Below, piece by piece: positions 17,086-24,842 of a stretch of 64,000 bases of DNA. Under the pieces are notes generated by a model, which had not been told where the DNA came from, made no database searches, and saw only the letters and a program-made list of their open reading frames with translations. The DNA lies in contig CBDAQK010000007.1 in NCBI GenBank assembly GCA_965199005.1, forward strand, positions 310,001-374,000. Direction: 5' to 3'. The stretch comes from LMUY01 sp965199005 (GTDB taxonomy: Bacteria; Pseudomonadota; Alphaproteobacteria; Acetobacterales; Acetobacteraceae). Both the position numbers and the translations under genes were made by a program. Positions within the stretch are counted from its first letter, which is position 1. Each line of letters starts with the position of its first letter.

Positions 17086-18029
17086 TCGAAAATCGGCTTT
17101 CCGATCGAGGTCGGAAACAGATCGTCGAAGAAGTAATGGACCAGCACGGCGGCGCCGACATTGGTGCCGGCCGCCTTGTTCGCCGGGATCAGCGCCTCGA
17201 CGCCAATCTCACCCCATTGCGCCATGTAGATGACGCCGGGCGCGACCGTCCATGTCGTGCCTTGGGAACTCGGGGCGCCGGAAGGGGAAGACCAGGTGAC
17301 TTCGACCACTGGAATCAAATCGCCGAGGAAGCTGGGCAGGCCGAGGTCTCTTACCTGCATTTGCAGGTAGGGCAGGCTGTACTGGAATGACAATCCACCA
17401 TTCCAGGCATTGTTGCTGCCGTTGTTGAATTGGGTCGAGATCAGGCCGCTATCGGGGTCGGTGACCTGGAAACTCTTCAGCTTCTTATCCGCAATCGTGT
17501 AGCTCAGTTCCCCCGTGATGGCGAACGGGCGGGCAAATCCGATCGGCAAATCGCCGAAGCCCTTGCCGAAATACGCCGTGGGTGCAGTGGAGCCGTAACG
17601 GTCGGCCCCGGTATGGGTGGTGCCGGTGCCGCCGATTTCCCGCTGAATGCCCAGCGAGACGACGAACTCATGCGCTGCGTTGGTGTAGGCCTGCCATTTC
17701 CCGGTGACGACGAGATCTTCGAACCCGGTCTGGGTTTTGGACCCGTTCGTCTGGTTGATGTCATAGCCGCCATTGAGGATCAGCGCCGTGGTAGGGGTGA
17801 TCGTCTTGTCGTACTCCCAGCCGAGGTCGACCGAGTGCGACGGCCCGGTGCCGCCATTGGCGCCGCTGCGCTGGTAGGTGAGGGCGGGCAGGGACGCCTC
17901 GTCGGCGACGCCCGGGTCATCGAAGGTGAGGGTGACCGGGAAGACGCGAGCGCCGGCGATCACGTGGGCGAAGGCAGGCACGGCAAACAGGGCAGCCGCC
18001 AGCAGGCTGGCAGTGCGAAAATATCGCAT
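17082..18029 (-). CDS. Putative outer-membrane beta-barrel protein in copper cluster
   Basis: The product has a signal peptide (MRYFRTASLLAAALFAVPAFA) and about 295 mature residues. Alternating-polarity strands rich in Gly, Thr, Tyr and Phe (LGWEYDKTITPTTALILNGGY, VHYFFDDLFPTSIGKPIFE) look like a small transmembrane barrel and end in an aromatic-containing strand. I cannot name a family. It lies upstream of PCuAC with an ATGA overlap and downstream of a DUF2946 gene, so an outer-membrane role in metal entry or export is an inference from position only. ATG 18029 is chosen because the signal peptide begins there. Confidence 0.68.
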   Translation of the reverse strand: MRYFRTASLLAAALFAVPAFAHVIAGARVFPVTLTFDDPGVADEASLPALTYQRSGANGGTGPSHSVDLGWEYDKTITPTTALILNGGYDINQTNGSKTQTGFEDLVVTGKWQAYTNAAHEFVVSLGIQREIGGTGTTHTGADRYGSTAPTAYFGKGFGDLPIGFARPFAITGELSYTIADKKLKSFQVTDPDSGLISTQFNNGSNNAWNGGLSFQYSLPYLQMQVRDLGLPSFLGDLIPVVEVTWSSPSGAPSSQGTTWTVAPGVIYMAQWGEIGVEALIPANKAAGTNVGAAVLVHYFFDDLFPTSIGKPIFE

Positions 18030-18097
18030 GAGGAGAGGTCCTTGGCCAGAAGCAACAAGGCCGGCGATCAGGCGATCACCGGCGCACAAAGAAGCTG

Positions 18098-18508
18098 TCA
18101 GGCGAGGGCGGGCGGACCTCGGGCGGGGGGTGTGGTGCGTGCCTGGGATGGCGGGCCGCGGGCGGGCGGCGGCAGGGATGCGCGGCCGGCCGACTGGCTG
18201 GATGGGGCCGGAAGTTCAACCGCCGTGCTGAGGATCACGCCCGGCAAAGCCAGCGTCACGCAAAGCGGGCAGAGTGTGCAGTCCGGCGCGTGATGGTGGG
18301 CCGGGTGGTCACCCGGCGTTGCGGGTGTCCCCGTGCTGCAGATAATGCTGAGCGCATCGAGCGCGGCGATCGATTGCTCCTGCGCCGAAGCTGCATCCGG
18401 TAGCACCAGCGAGCCCAACGCGATCTGGCTGACCAGAGCGAGCACCGCCAGCAGCAAGCCTGGGATGCTGGTGGGGAGCCGCTGGGGACGGGATGGCCCG
18501 TGGGACAT
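18098..18508 (-). CDS. DUF2946-like protein, first gene of copper cluster
   Basis: An N-terminal hydrophobic segment (about residues 12-38, signal or anchor) is followed by a His/Cys cluster (HPAHHHAPDCTLCPLC) and a second hydrophobic stretch (VTLALPGVILSTAV). The HHH...C..CPLC arrangement is characteristic of DUF2946 proteins, which occur beside copper genes and probably bind metal. The C-terminal tail is Pro/Ala/Arg-rich and looks disordered. ATG 18508 has AGGA seven bases upstream. An inverted repeat ACGTCCT/AGGACGT (18512-18518 and 18549-18555) lies just upstream and could be regulatory, but this is weak evidence. Confidence 0.75.
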   Translation of the reverse strand: MSHGPSRPQRLPTSIPGLLLAVLALVSQIALGSLVLPDAASAQEQSIAALDALSIICSTGTPATPGDHPAHHHAPDCTLCPLCVTLALPGVILSTAVELPAPSSQSAGRASLPPPARGPPSQARTTPPARGPPALA

Positions 18509-18559
18509 GCGACGTCCTACCATGCCCACCGGAAACAACAAGCGGGTCAGGACGTGCTT

Positions 18560-18832
18560 TTACATCCCAAGCGCGCGCATGTACACATCTAGCAGGCCGT
18601 CCATCTCCTCGCGGTCTTTCGCCTCCACCTTGCGGAGGGAGATCAGCTTGCGCAGTACCTTGACGTCGAACCCGGCGCTCTTCGCCTCCGAGTAGATGTC
18701 CTTGATATCGTTGCCCAGCGCCTTGCGCTCCTCCTCCAGCCGCTCGATTCGCTCGATGATGCTGCGCAGACGGTCGGCCGCGATGCCACCCACCTGGGGG
18801 TCGTCGGTCAGTTCTGCGGTGTTCGTCGCCAT
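18560..18832 (-). CDS. gapR: GapR family DNA-binding protein (DUF2312)
   Basis: A 90-residue protein of almost exactly the family length. It shows the conserved GGIAADRLRSIIERIERLEEE coiled-coil helix followed by GNDIKDIYSEAKSAGFDVKVLRKLISLRK. GapR of Caulobacter is a nucleoid-associated protein that clamps overtwisted DNA ahead of replication and transcription and is common in alphaproteobacteria. ATG 18832 is preceded by a G-rich stretch. The gene precedes the copper cluster on the same strand by 51 bases, but a functional link is unlikely. It is good evidence for an alphaproteobacterial host. Confidence 0.93.
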   Translation of the reverse strand: MATNTAELTDDPQVGGIAADRLRSIIERIERLEEERKALGNDIKDIYSEAKSAGFDVKVLRKLISLRKVEAKDREEMDGLLDVYMRALGM

Positions 18833-18952
18833 CGTCAGCCCCCGTCGTGCAAGGCGGCGGGGGTAGCTTCGCAGCCGCGCCGGGTCAACGGGGGTGCCCC
18901 CGACGCTCCGGTGCTGTAACATGGTTGCCACGTCCCGCCAGGAGAGATGCTG

Positions 18953-20116
18953 ATGTCCGCCGTCGACCATATCCGCCGCTATCACGACGAACTCACCGCC
19001 TTCCGGCAGGATTTGCATGCGCATCCCGAATTGGGACTGGAGGAACATCGCACGGCCGAGTTGGTGGCGGCGCAACTGGAATCCTGGGGGATCGAGGTGC
19101 ATCGCAACGTCGGCAAGACCGGCGTGGTCGGCGTGCTGCGCTCCGGCAACGGGCAGGCGCGAATCGGCCTACGCGCTGACATGGATGCGCTGCCGATCCT
19201 GGAGGCGAACGACGTGCCGTATCGCAGTGGCACGCCCGGCGTGATGCATGCCTGCGGCCATGACGGCCACACCACGATGCTGCTCGGCGCCGCCCGCTAT
19301 TTGGCGGAGACGAAGGACTTCAATGGCACCGTCCACTTCATCTTCCAACCCGGCGAGGAAGGCATTGGCGGTGCGCTGGCGATGCTGGACGACAAATTGT
19401 TCGAGCGCTTCCCCTGTGACGCCGTGTTCGGCATGCACAACCGGCCTGGCATGGCGGTGGGCGAATACGCGATCTGTCCCGGCACGGCCATGGCGGGTGG
19501 TGCGTTCTTCGACATCCACATCGAAGGCAAGGGCTCCCACGGCGCCCATCCCGAGCAAAGCATCGACCCAGTGTTGACGGCATGCCACATTGGCGCCGCG
19601 CTGCAATCGGTCGTGGCGCGCAACATCGCCGCGACGGAGACGGCGGTGCTGAGCGTGACGAAGATTGCTGGCGGGGACGCCTACAACGTGGTGCCGCAAA
19701 CGGCACTCATGTCGGGGACGGCGCGGGCGTTCAAGTCCGAGGTGATGGACCGGATCGAGGAGCGGATGCGCGGCGTGGTCCAGGGTGTGGCCGCCGGGTT
19801 CGGCGCGACCGCGACGATCGACTTCCGCAAGATTTTCGCGCCGCTGAATAATGACCCCGTTCACACCGTCGCCTACGCCGACGCCGCGGCCGATTTGGTG
19901 GGAGAGGCGGCGGTCGACCGGAAGAAGGGGCCGACCATGGGCTCGGAAGATTTCGCCTTCATGATGGAGAAGGTGCCGGGGGCCTATATCCTGGTCGGCA
20001 ATGGGGAGGGTGCGGCACCCCACCATCCGCGCTACAATTTCAACGATGCGGCGATCCCGTTCGGGGCTGGGCTCTACGCCCGGCTGATCGAGCGGAGTAT
20101 GCCAAAGGGCCTCTGA
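18953..20116 (+). CDS. M20 family amidohydrolase (hippurate/N-acyl-amino acid hydrolase type)
   Basis: A 387-residue M20D peptidase-family hydrolase. It shows RADMDALPI, the metal-binding MHACGHDGHTTMLLG and the catalytic/metal Glu pair in FQPGEEG. A conserved His lies in GSHGAHPEQSIDP and the distal ligand region is GSEDFAFM. Such enzymes cleave N-acyl amino acids or hippurate. GGAGAG lies eight bases before ATG 18953; an ATG six bases earlier is also possible. The gene is divergent from gapR and convergent with the lytic transglycosylase gene, with one base between the stops. Confidence 0.93.
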   Translation: MSAVDHIRRYHDELTAFRQDLHAHPELGLEEHRTAELVAAQLESWGIEVHRNVGKTGVVGVLRSGNGQARIGLRADMDALPILEANDVPYRSGTPGVMHACGHDGHTTMLLGAARYLAETKDFNGTVHFIFQPGEEGIGGALAMLDDKLFERFPCDAVFGMHNRPGMAVGEYAICPGTAMAGGAFFDIHIEGKGSHGAHPEQSIDPVLTACHIGAALQSVVARNIAATETAVLSVTKIAGGDAYNVVPQTALMSGTARAFKSEVMDRIEERMRGVVQGVAAGFGATATIDFRKIFAPLNNDPVHTVAYADAAADLVGEAAVDRKKGPTMGSEDFAFMMEKVPGAYILVGNGEGAAPHHPRYNFNDAAIPFGAGLYARLIERSMPKGL

Positions 20117-20117
20117 C

Positions 20118-20909
20118 TTAGGGGAAACTTCGCGGCTGCCCTGCCTCGGCCTGTGGCGCGGGCTGGGGCGGTGGGGCCAGCGTGGCGGACCAGGCGAGTT
20201 GGAGCTGCCGGAGCAGGAGCGCACGCTCGTCCACCACGGATTGGATGAACTGGCGCCGCGCCAATTCGGGTTCGGAGCGGGCGAACTGGCGTCCTACCTG
20301 TTCGCGGTAGGGCACGGCAAATTCCTCGGTATGCGAATGATAGGCGCCGACCGCCTCCCGCCAATCGGCCGATTGCTGATATAGGCTGAGCAGGAAGCGG
20401 GCGGCATAATCGGCGTTGATGGCGGGATCGAACCCGTCGTTGACGGTGCGGAATGCCGTTGGGTGCGCCGCCAGGTTGACCTGCATGCAGCCGATGTCGA
20501 TCGAGTCGACGCCGTTTTTCTGCGCTTGCAGCACCCAGGCGACGGCGGATTTGCGGTCGTTGAAGAACAGGCCCTGACCATTGGCGTTCACGGACCAAGG
20601 CCAGGCCTTCTTCTCGCCGGTCCGTTTATCGGGCCGGCCGGTCTCGACGATGCTGATGGCGAGCAGCAGTCCGGTCGGGATGTTGTACTGCTTCTCCGCC
20701 GCCAGGATGGGCGGCTCGCACGCCTCGATCGCGGGCTTTGGCGCTTGCGGGGGTGGTTGCGGAAACAGGCGCACGGGGAGGTTCTTGCCGTATTCGTCCC
20801 GCAAAGAGGCCGCGACGCTGGGGCTTGCCGCGAGCAGGATGGCGGCAGCGACGACGCACGCGATCCGTGCGACATCTTTACCATCCGCGATGGCCAATTC
20901 GTCGAACAT
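20118..20909 (-). CDS. Soluble lytic transglycosylase-like protein
   Basis: A putative peptidoglycan lytic transglycosylase of about 263 residues. The N-terminus carries a hydrophobic export signal (RIACVVAAAILLAASPSVAA). The SLT-like region has the catalytic Glu in LLLAISIVETGR, then WPWSVNANGQGLFF, IDIGCMQVNLAAH and a YHSHTEE segment near the active-site cleft. The tail is Pro/Ala-rich. ATG 20909 is preferred, as it gives a clean signal peptide; an upstream in-frame ATG at 20984 would overlap the end of the TPR gene. It probably shares a transcript with that gene. Confidence 0.82.
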   Translation of the reverse strand: MFDELAIADGKDVARIACVVAAAILLAASPSVAASLRDEYGKNLPVRLFPQPPPQAPKPAIEACEPPILAAEKQYNIPTGLLLAISIVETGRPDKRTGEKKAWPWSVNANGQGLFFNDRKSAVAWVLQAQKNGVDSIDIGCMQVNLAAHPTAFRTVNDGFDPAINADYAARFLLSLYQQSADWREAVGAYHSHTEEFAVPYREQVGRQFARSEPELARRQFIQSVVDERALLLRQLQLAWSATLAPPPQPAPQAEAGQPRSFP

Positions 20910-20952
20910 TGGGGCATGGGCGACATTGCCGGCACGCTTGCGCAACTCAAGG

Positions 20953-22554
20953 CTAGGCATCGGGAAACCGGGCGCGCAGGGCAACGATGATGTCGTCCAA
21001 CACGGGCCCCCAATCGCCGTGAGATGTCTGCCGGAATTGGCGCAGCGTCGGATACCATGGCGAGTCTGATCGCCCGGTTAACCACCGCCAATCGGTGTTG
21101 ACGCGGTTCAGCAGCCAGACCGGTTTGCCGAGTGCGGCCGCCAGATGCGCGACCGCGGTATCGACGGAAATCACCAGGTCGAGATTGGCGACCAGGGCGG
21201 CCGTGTCGGCGAAGTCGCGCATCTCGGCCATGACGTCGGTGAGCGTGGCACTATCGAATGGGTTAGGCCCGGCCTTTTGCAGGCTGAAGAAATGCAGGCC
21301 AGGCAAACCGAGCAGAGGCGTGAGCAGCGCTGGCGGCAAGGAGCGTTCGTGGTCGGCGAGTTTGGTGGGGCTGCCTGCCCATGCCAGGCCGATCCGCTTG
21401 CCGCGGCCGGGCATCGCGGCGATGCGGCTGCGCCAGAGCTCCACTGCGGCCGCGTCGGCGTGCAGATATGCGGTGGCGCTGGGAATGGTCTGCAGCGTCG
21501 TCCCCAGTGCTAGGGGCAGGCTCATCGTCAGGCATTGCAGATCGAATGGCGGCAATGCCTCGCCTTGCCCCAGCACCTGGTCCACGCCTGGCAGGCCGGC
21601 TAGCAGCCGCACCAGCGAGGCTTGCACCTCCATGATGACGCGCAGGCCCCGGGACGCGGCCAGAACGCCGTAGCGGCAGAATTGCAGGGTATCGCCGAAA
21701 CCTTGCTCGGCATGGATGAGCAGGGTCTTGCCCTGCGCCGGCTCGCCGCGCCATTGCGGCTGCGTGAAGTCACGGCGCTGACCAGCCACGATCGAGGTCT
21801 GCCAACGCCATTCGAATGCTTCCCAGCCCTCCGCCATGTCGCCTTGCAGCAGCAGCGCGGTGGCCAGGCTGGCATGGGCGTCGGCGTAATCCGGCCGGAG
21901 TGCGATGGCCCGCCGATAGGGGCCGATGGCATCCGCCGGACGGCCTTGCTGTTGCGCGACCAGGCCCAGATTGTAATAGGCGTCGGTATAGCCGGGATTC
22001 AGGTCGATGGCACGCTGATAGCAGGCGGCAGCCTCGCCGGGTTGGCCCATCTCGACCAGGACGATGCCGAGGTTGAAGTGCGCGTCCGTATAGCCGGGCC
22101 TGGCCGCGATGGCCCGGCGGTAACACACGGCGGCCTCGTCCAAGCTGCCGAGTTGGCGCACCGTGATGCCGAGGTTGTAGTGGGCGTCCGCATGGCCGGG
22201 GTTGAGCGCGACCGCCCGGCGGAAATGAGCGGCGGCCTCAGCCCGGCGACCCTGTTCCAGCGCGGCCAGGCCCAAATTATAGTGCGCATCCACGAAATCC
22301 GGCTTGAAATGGATGGCTTTGCTGTAGCAGGCGACGGCGTCGCTGGTTCGGCCGAGCGTTTGCAGCGCCAAGCCCTGGTTGTAGAACGCATTGGTAAAAT
22401 CGGGCTTGAACCCGATGGCTTGGCGATAGGCGGCCACGGCTTCGTGCAATCGCCCGGCCTGATGGTGCTGCACCGCCTGTTCGAAGGTCTGCGCGGCGCG
22501 TTGCAGCGGCGGCTCGCCCCGTTTGGACTCCGCCCGGCGTTCTTTGCGGTTCAC
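20953..22554 (-). CDS. TPR-repeat protein with C-terminal GT-B (GT9-like) domain, paralogue
   Basis: About 533 residues. Residues about 30-270 are at least six well-formed TPRs with near-identical spacing (DAHYNLG..., NPGHADAHYNLGITVRQLG). The C-terminal part is a GT-B domain: HAEQGFGDTLQFCRYGVLA, IGLAWAGSPTKLADHERSLP, DLVISVDTAVAHLAAALGKPVWLL. It has the same design as the protein at 1195-2832. The chosen GTG at 22554 overlaps the stop of the DUF1028 gene as GTGA and starts MNRKERRAESK. An alternative TTG lies 12 codons upstream. The role is probably in glycan transfer or polysaccharide assembly; no substrate can be stated. Confidence 0.85.
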   Translation of the reverse strand: MNRKERRAESKRGEPPLQRAAQTFEQAVQHHQAGRLHEAVAAYRQAIGFKPDFTNAFYNQGLALQTLGRTSDAVACYSKAIHFKPDFVDAHYNLGLAALEQGRRAEAAAHFRRAVALNPGHADAHYNLGITVRQLGSLDEAAVCYRRAIAARPGYTDAHFNLGIVLVEMGQPGEAAACYQRAIDLNPGYTDAYYNLGLVAQQQGRPADAIGPYRRAIALRPDYADAHASLATALLLQGDMAEGWEAFEWRWQTSIVAGQRRDFTQPQWRGEPAQGKTLLIHAEQGFGDTLQFCRYGVLAASRGLRVIMEVQASLVRLLAGLPGVDQVLGQGEALPPFDLQCLTMSLPLALGTTLQTIPSATAYLHADAAAVELWRSRIAAMPGRGKRIGLAWAGSPTKLADHERSLPPALLTPLLGLPGLHFFSLQKAGPNPFDSATLTDVMAEMRDFADTAALVANLDLVISVDTAVAHLAAALGKPVWLLNRVNTDWRWLTGRSDSPWYPTLRQFRQTSHGDWGPVLDDIIVALRARFPDA

Positions 22555-23267
22555 CGGTTGAACGACAGCGTCAACCCGCGGGCCCGCCAACCGGCCTCGA
22601 TCGCATCGAGGTCCGTCACGCCGGACGGTTGACTGCGGGAGGGGGCGGTCTTCAGCCGGGGCGCGCCCTCAGTACGCCACAACCCCAGCAGGCGGCGCAA
22701 TTCGCCCAGTGGGTCGGTGTGATCGTCGACCCGGAGGTTCAGGTCGGGGAAATCCTCGGCCGTGGTCAGCACCATGGCCGCCGATTGCCGCCCGCGGCGG
22801 TCGCCGCCTGCCTGCTGCCCGGCCTCCAGCGCGTGCATCAGCCGCTCCGGCAGGTCGGCCGTGGACGCGGCATAGGCGGCCATGGTGTCGCCGACCACGT
22901 CCGCCCCGGCCAGCATGTTGCCGGCGATGCTGACATGGCTCGCGGTCTCGCTGCCGCACCAATCGACGCAATGGCGCCCGGTCCAGGCGGCCGTGCGGCC
23001 CAGCCGGTCCACGGCGTGGATTTGGCGCAGATGTTTGCCGTCGTCGCCCGCCAGTGCGCCCTCGATCGCGGCTGAGGGGGCCAGGCCACGGGCCAGCCCG
23101 GCCAGCACCGCTGGCCCCAAATAGCGGTTGGTGATGGATTGGGTGGACACCGCCCCCACCCCGGCCTGCACGAAGGGACAACTGGCCCCGACCGCGAAGG
23201 CGCAGGTCGTCACGGCCACGGCGAAGGCTCCGGTGCCGGGGTCATGCGCCACGATCGACCAGGTCAT
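22551..23267 (-). CDS. DUF1028 family protein (Ntn-hydrolase-like)
   Basis: The sequence starts MTWSIVAHDPGTGAFAVAVTTCAFAVGASCPFVQAG, which is diagnostic of DUF1028. Typical features continue with GVGAVSTQSITNRYLGP, QIHAVDRLGRTAAWTG and the glycine-rich SIAGNMLAG. The fold is related to Ntn hydrolases; biochemical activity is not settled, though many homologues lie in catabolic operons. ATG 23267 overlaps the stop of the dienelactone hydrolase gene as ATGA, and the stop overlaps the next gene as GTGA, so three genes are translationally coupled. Confidence 0.9.
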   Translation of the reverse strand: MTWSIVAHDPGTGAFAVAVTTCAFAVGASCPFVQAGVGAVSTQSITNRYLGPAVLAGLARGLAPSAAIEGALAGDDGKHLRQIHAVDRLGRTAAWTGRHCVDWCGSETASHVSIAGNMLAGADVVGDTMAAYAASTADLPERLMHALEAGQQAGGDRRGRQSAAMVLTTAEDFPDLNLRVDDHTDPLGELRRLLGLWRTEGAPRLKTAPSRSQPSGVTDLDAIEAGWRARGLTLSFNR

Positions 23268-24007
23268 GCCGCTAAACTCCGCTGGAACAGGCTGAGCATC
23301 CAGCCCATGCACTGCAGGAACAGGGCCGGGTCGTAGCGGGGCCCCTCGTCACGCAGGAAGGCGTGGGCGCCATTCACGTCATGCCACTCATAGCGGGCCG
23401 ACACCGCCTCCAGCCGCTCGCGAATGGCCTGGCGCCCGCTAAAAGGCACGTGCGGGTCCTGCCGGCCCCAAACGAACAGCGCCTCCGCCTTCAGCGAATC
23501 CATGCGGGCGAGGCTGTCATCATGTTGGCCGGCGCCCAGCGTGCCGGAATGGATGTCGGTGGCGTAGAAGCAGGCAGTGGCGGAGACGTCAGGGTTCAGC
23601 GCTGCCCGGTAAGCCAAATGGCCGCCGAGGCACACACCCAGCGTGGCAATCCGGCCGGTGCAGGCCTCGTGCTGCCGCAGATAGGCCACTCCGGCCTCTG
23701 CATCGGCGTCGAAGGCGGCGACCGGCTTGGTGAATTTCAGCGCGTTGCCTCGGTCGGTGCCGGGTTGGTCATAGTGCAACACCGTCCCGGGCGGCTCGTA
23801 CTCGTGATAGACCTCTGGCACGGCGACCAGGTAGCCCTGGCCCGCCACCATGGCAGCCAGGCGGCGGATCGGGCCGGTCACCTGGTAGATTTCCGAGAAA
23901 AACAGCACCCCGGGGAAACGTCCAGCGATGGCCGGGCGGAACAGATGCAGCCGCATCGTGCCCCCTCCTACGGCGATGTCGGCGGTCCCGTCACTCCGGA
24001 TGATCAT
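23264..24007 (-). CDS. Dienelactone hydrolase family protein
   Basis: A 247-residue alpha/beta hydrolase. The triad of the family is visible: nucleophilic Cys126 in GVCLGGH, Asp in WGRQDPHVPF and His in VNGAHAFL. FPGVLFFSEIYQ and GYLVAVPEVYHEY match the dienelactone hydrolase N-terminal half. The classical enzyme opens lactones in chloroaromatic breakdown, but most family members have other ester or lactone substrates. ATG 24007 is preferred to a longer in-frame extension. It is the first gene of a tightly coupled set with the DUF1028 and TPR genes. Confidence 0.9.
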   Translation of the reverse strand: MIIRSDGTADIAVGGGTMRLHLFRPAIAGRFPGVLFFSEIYQVTGPIRRLAAMVAGQGYLVAVPEVYHEYEPPGTVLHYDQPGTDRGNALKFTKPVAAFDADAEAGVAYLRQHEACTGRIATLGVCLGGHLAYRAALNPDVSATACFYATDIHSGTLGAGQHDDSLARMDSLKAEALFVWGRQDPHVPFSGRQAIRERLEAVSARYEWHDVNGAHAFLRDEGPRYDPALFLQCMGWMLSLFQRSLAA

Positions 24008-24096
24008 GGCCGGTCTTCTCCAAAACGGACCCGCTGACGGCAACATCCCAGGCAGCCGGGCGTTGATATGCCGTCTCGCAACGAAGGAGAAGGGAC

Positions 24097-24273
24097 ATGG
24101 CTCATCAGAGTCCGGCCCAAAAGAACACGGTCGAGCGCGTCATGCACGAGTTCAAGCACGGCGAGTTGAAGTCTGCTGGCAAGAAGGTGCGCAACCCACG
24201 TCAGGCCGTCGCCATCGGTTTGTCGGAGGCGGGTGCCAGCCGGCCGACGCAGAAGGCGGGGAAAAGTAAATGA
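24097..24273 (+). CDS. Small basic DUF6496-like protein, 58 aa
   Basis: The product reads MAHQSPAQKNTVERVMHEF, then KHGELKSAGKKVRNPRQA and VAIGLSEAGASRP. This matches the short DUF6496 family, in which T..RVMHEFKHGELKSG precedes K.PKQAIAIALSEAG. It is lysine-rich and lacks any signal or membrane segment; the function is unknown. AAGGAGAAGGG precedes the ATG, an excellent ribosome-binding site. The stop overlaps the next start as ATGA. It is too short for many gene callers. Confidence 0.82.
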   Translation: MAHQSPAQKNTVERVMHEFKHGELKSAGKKVRNPRQAVAIGLSEAGASRPTQKAGKSK

Positions 24274-24563
24274 GGCTTTTGGGAGGCGCCGTACTCCTGA
24301 CTGTGCTGGCTGGCGCTGTGCCAGTGATGGCCCAGCAGACGGCCAAGCCCGTCCCTGATAGCAGCGGCCCGCAGACCGCCGTTCCCGCGCCTCTGCCTGC
24401 CGGGACGGCGGATGTGCCAGGCGGCAGCGCACGCAATGGCGTGATCAAGCCGCCAGCCGTGTCCGGCGCGATGCCGATCGTCCAGCCCCCGGTGCGTGGC
24501 ACCATGCCGGTCATTCCACCGCCGGGATCCGCGGGCAACGCCCCCCAGGTGCAACCCAAATGA
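24270..24563 (+). CDS. Hypothetical secreted proline-rich protein, 97 aa
   Basis: A signal peptide (MRLLGGAVLLTVLAGAVPVMA, cleaved before QQT) precedes a mature chain of about 76 residues rich in Pro, Ala, Val and Gly (VPAPLPAGTADVPGG, MPIVQPPVRGTMPVIPPPG). It contains no Cys and looks unstructured. I do not recognise a family. The ATG overlaps the stop of the DUF6496-like gene, and the stop region overlaps the next ATG, so three small genes are coupled in series. Confidence 0.68.
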   Translation: MRLLGGAVLLTVLAGAVPVMAQQTAKPVPDSSGPQTAVPAPLPAGTADVPGGSARNGVIKPPAVSGAMPIVQPPVRGTMPVIPPPGSAGNAPQVQPK

Positions 24564-24766
24564 TGCCTGCCTACGCTCAAATTCCAACCTCGCCGGACCC
24601 GTTGCCGCCGATCCCGCCGCCGGGGATCCCGGGCGGTCCGATCGGGCCTGATTTGCCGGAGCCACCGATCTATGACCCGCCAGGGCCCGATCAGCCCATC
24701 ACCGACGTGCCGCCGGTGGGTGATCCGCCCGCTGAAGAACCGGTGCCGGCCCGGCTTGAATGGTGA
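24560..24766 (+). CDS. Hypothetical proline-rich small protein, 68 aa
   Basis: The 68 residues are about one-third proline, arranged as P-P-x-P runs (PLPPIPPPGIPGGPIGPDLP). There is no signal peptide, although MMPAYAQIP hints at a truncated one. The start overlaps the preceding gene's stop as ATGA. Proline-rich frames arise easily in GC-rich DNA, so coding status rests on the coupled position and the compositional similarity to its neighbour. Confidence 0.42.
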   Translation: MMPAYAQIPTSPDPLPPIPPPGIPGGPIGPDLPEPPIYDPPGPDQPITDVPPVGDPPAEEPVPARLEW

Positions 24767-24842
24767 CCTGACGCGAGGTCGCCACTGGTTGGAACGGGGG
24801 GCGATGAGGTAGATGGGCGGAAGACCCATTCGAGGCTGAGTC

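Noticed and set aside
18512..18555. Inverted repeat ACGTCCT/AGGACGT before the DUF2946 gene as a copper operator
   Set aside because: The arms are 30 bases apart, overlap the ribosome-binding region and match no copper-regulator motif I can name.
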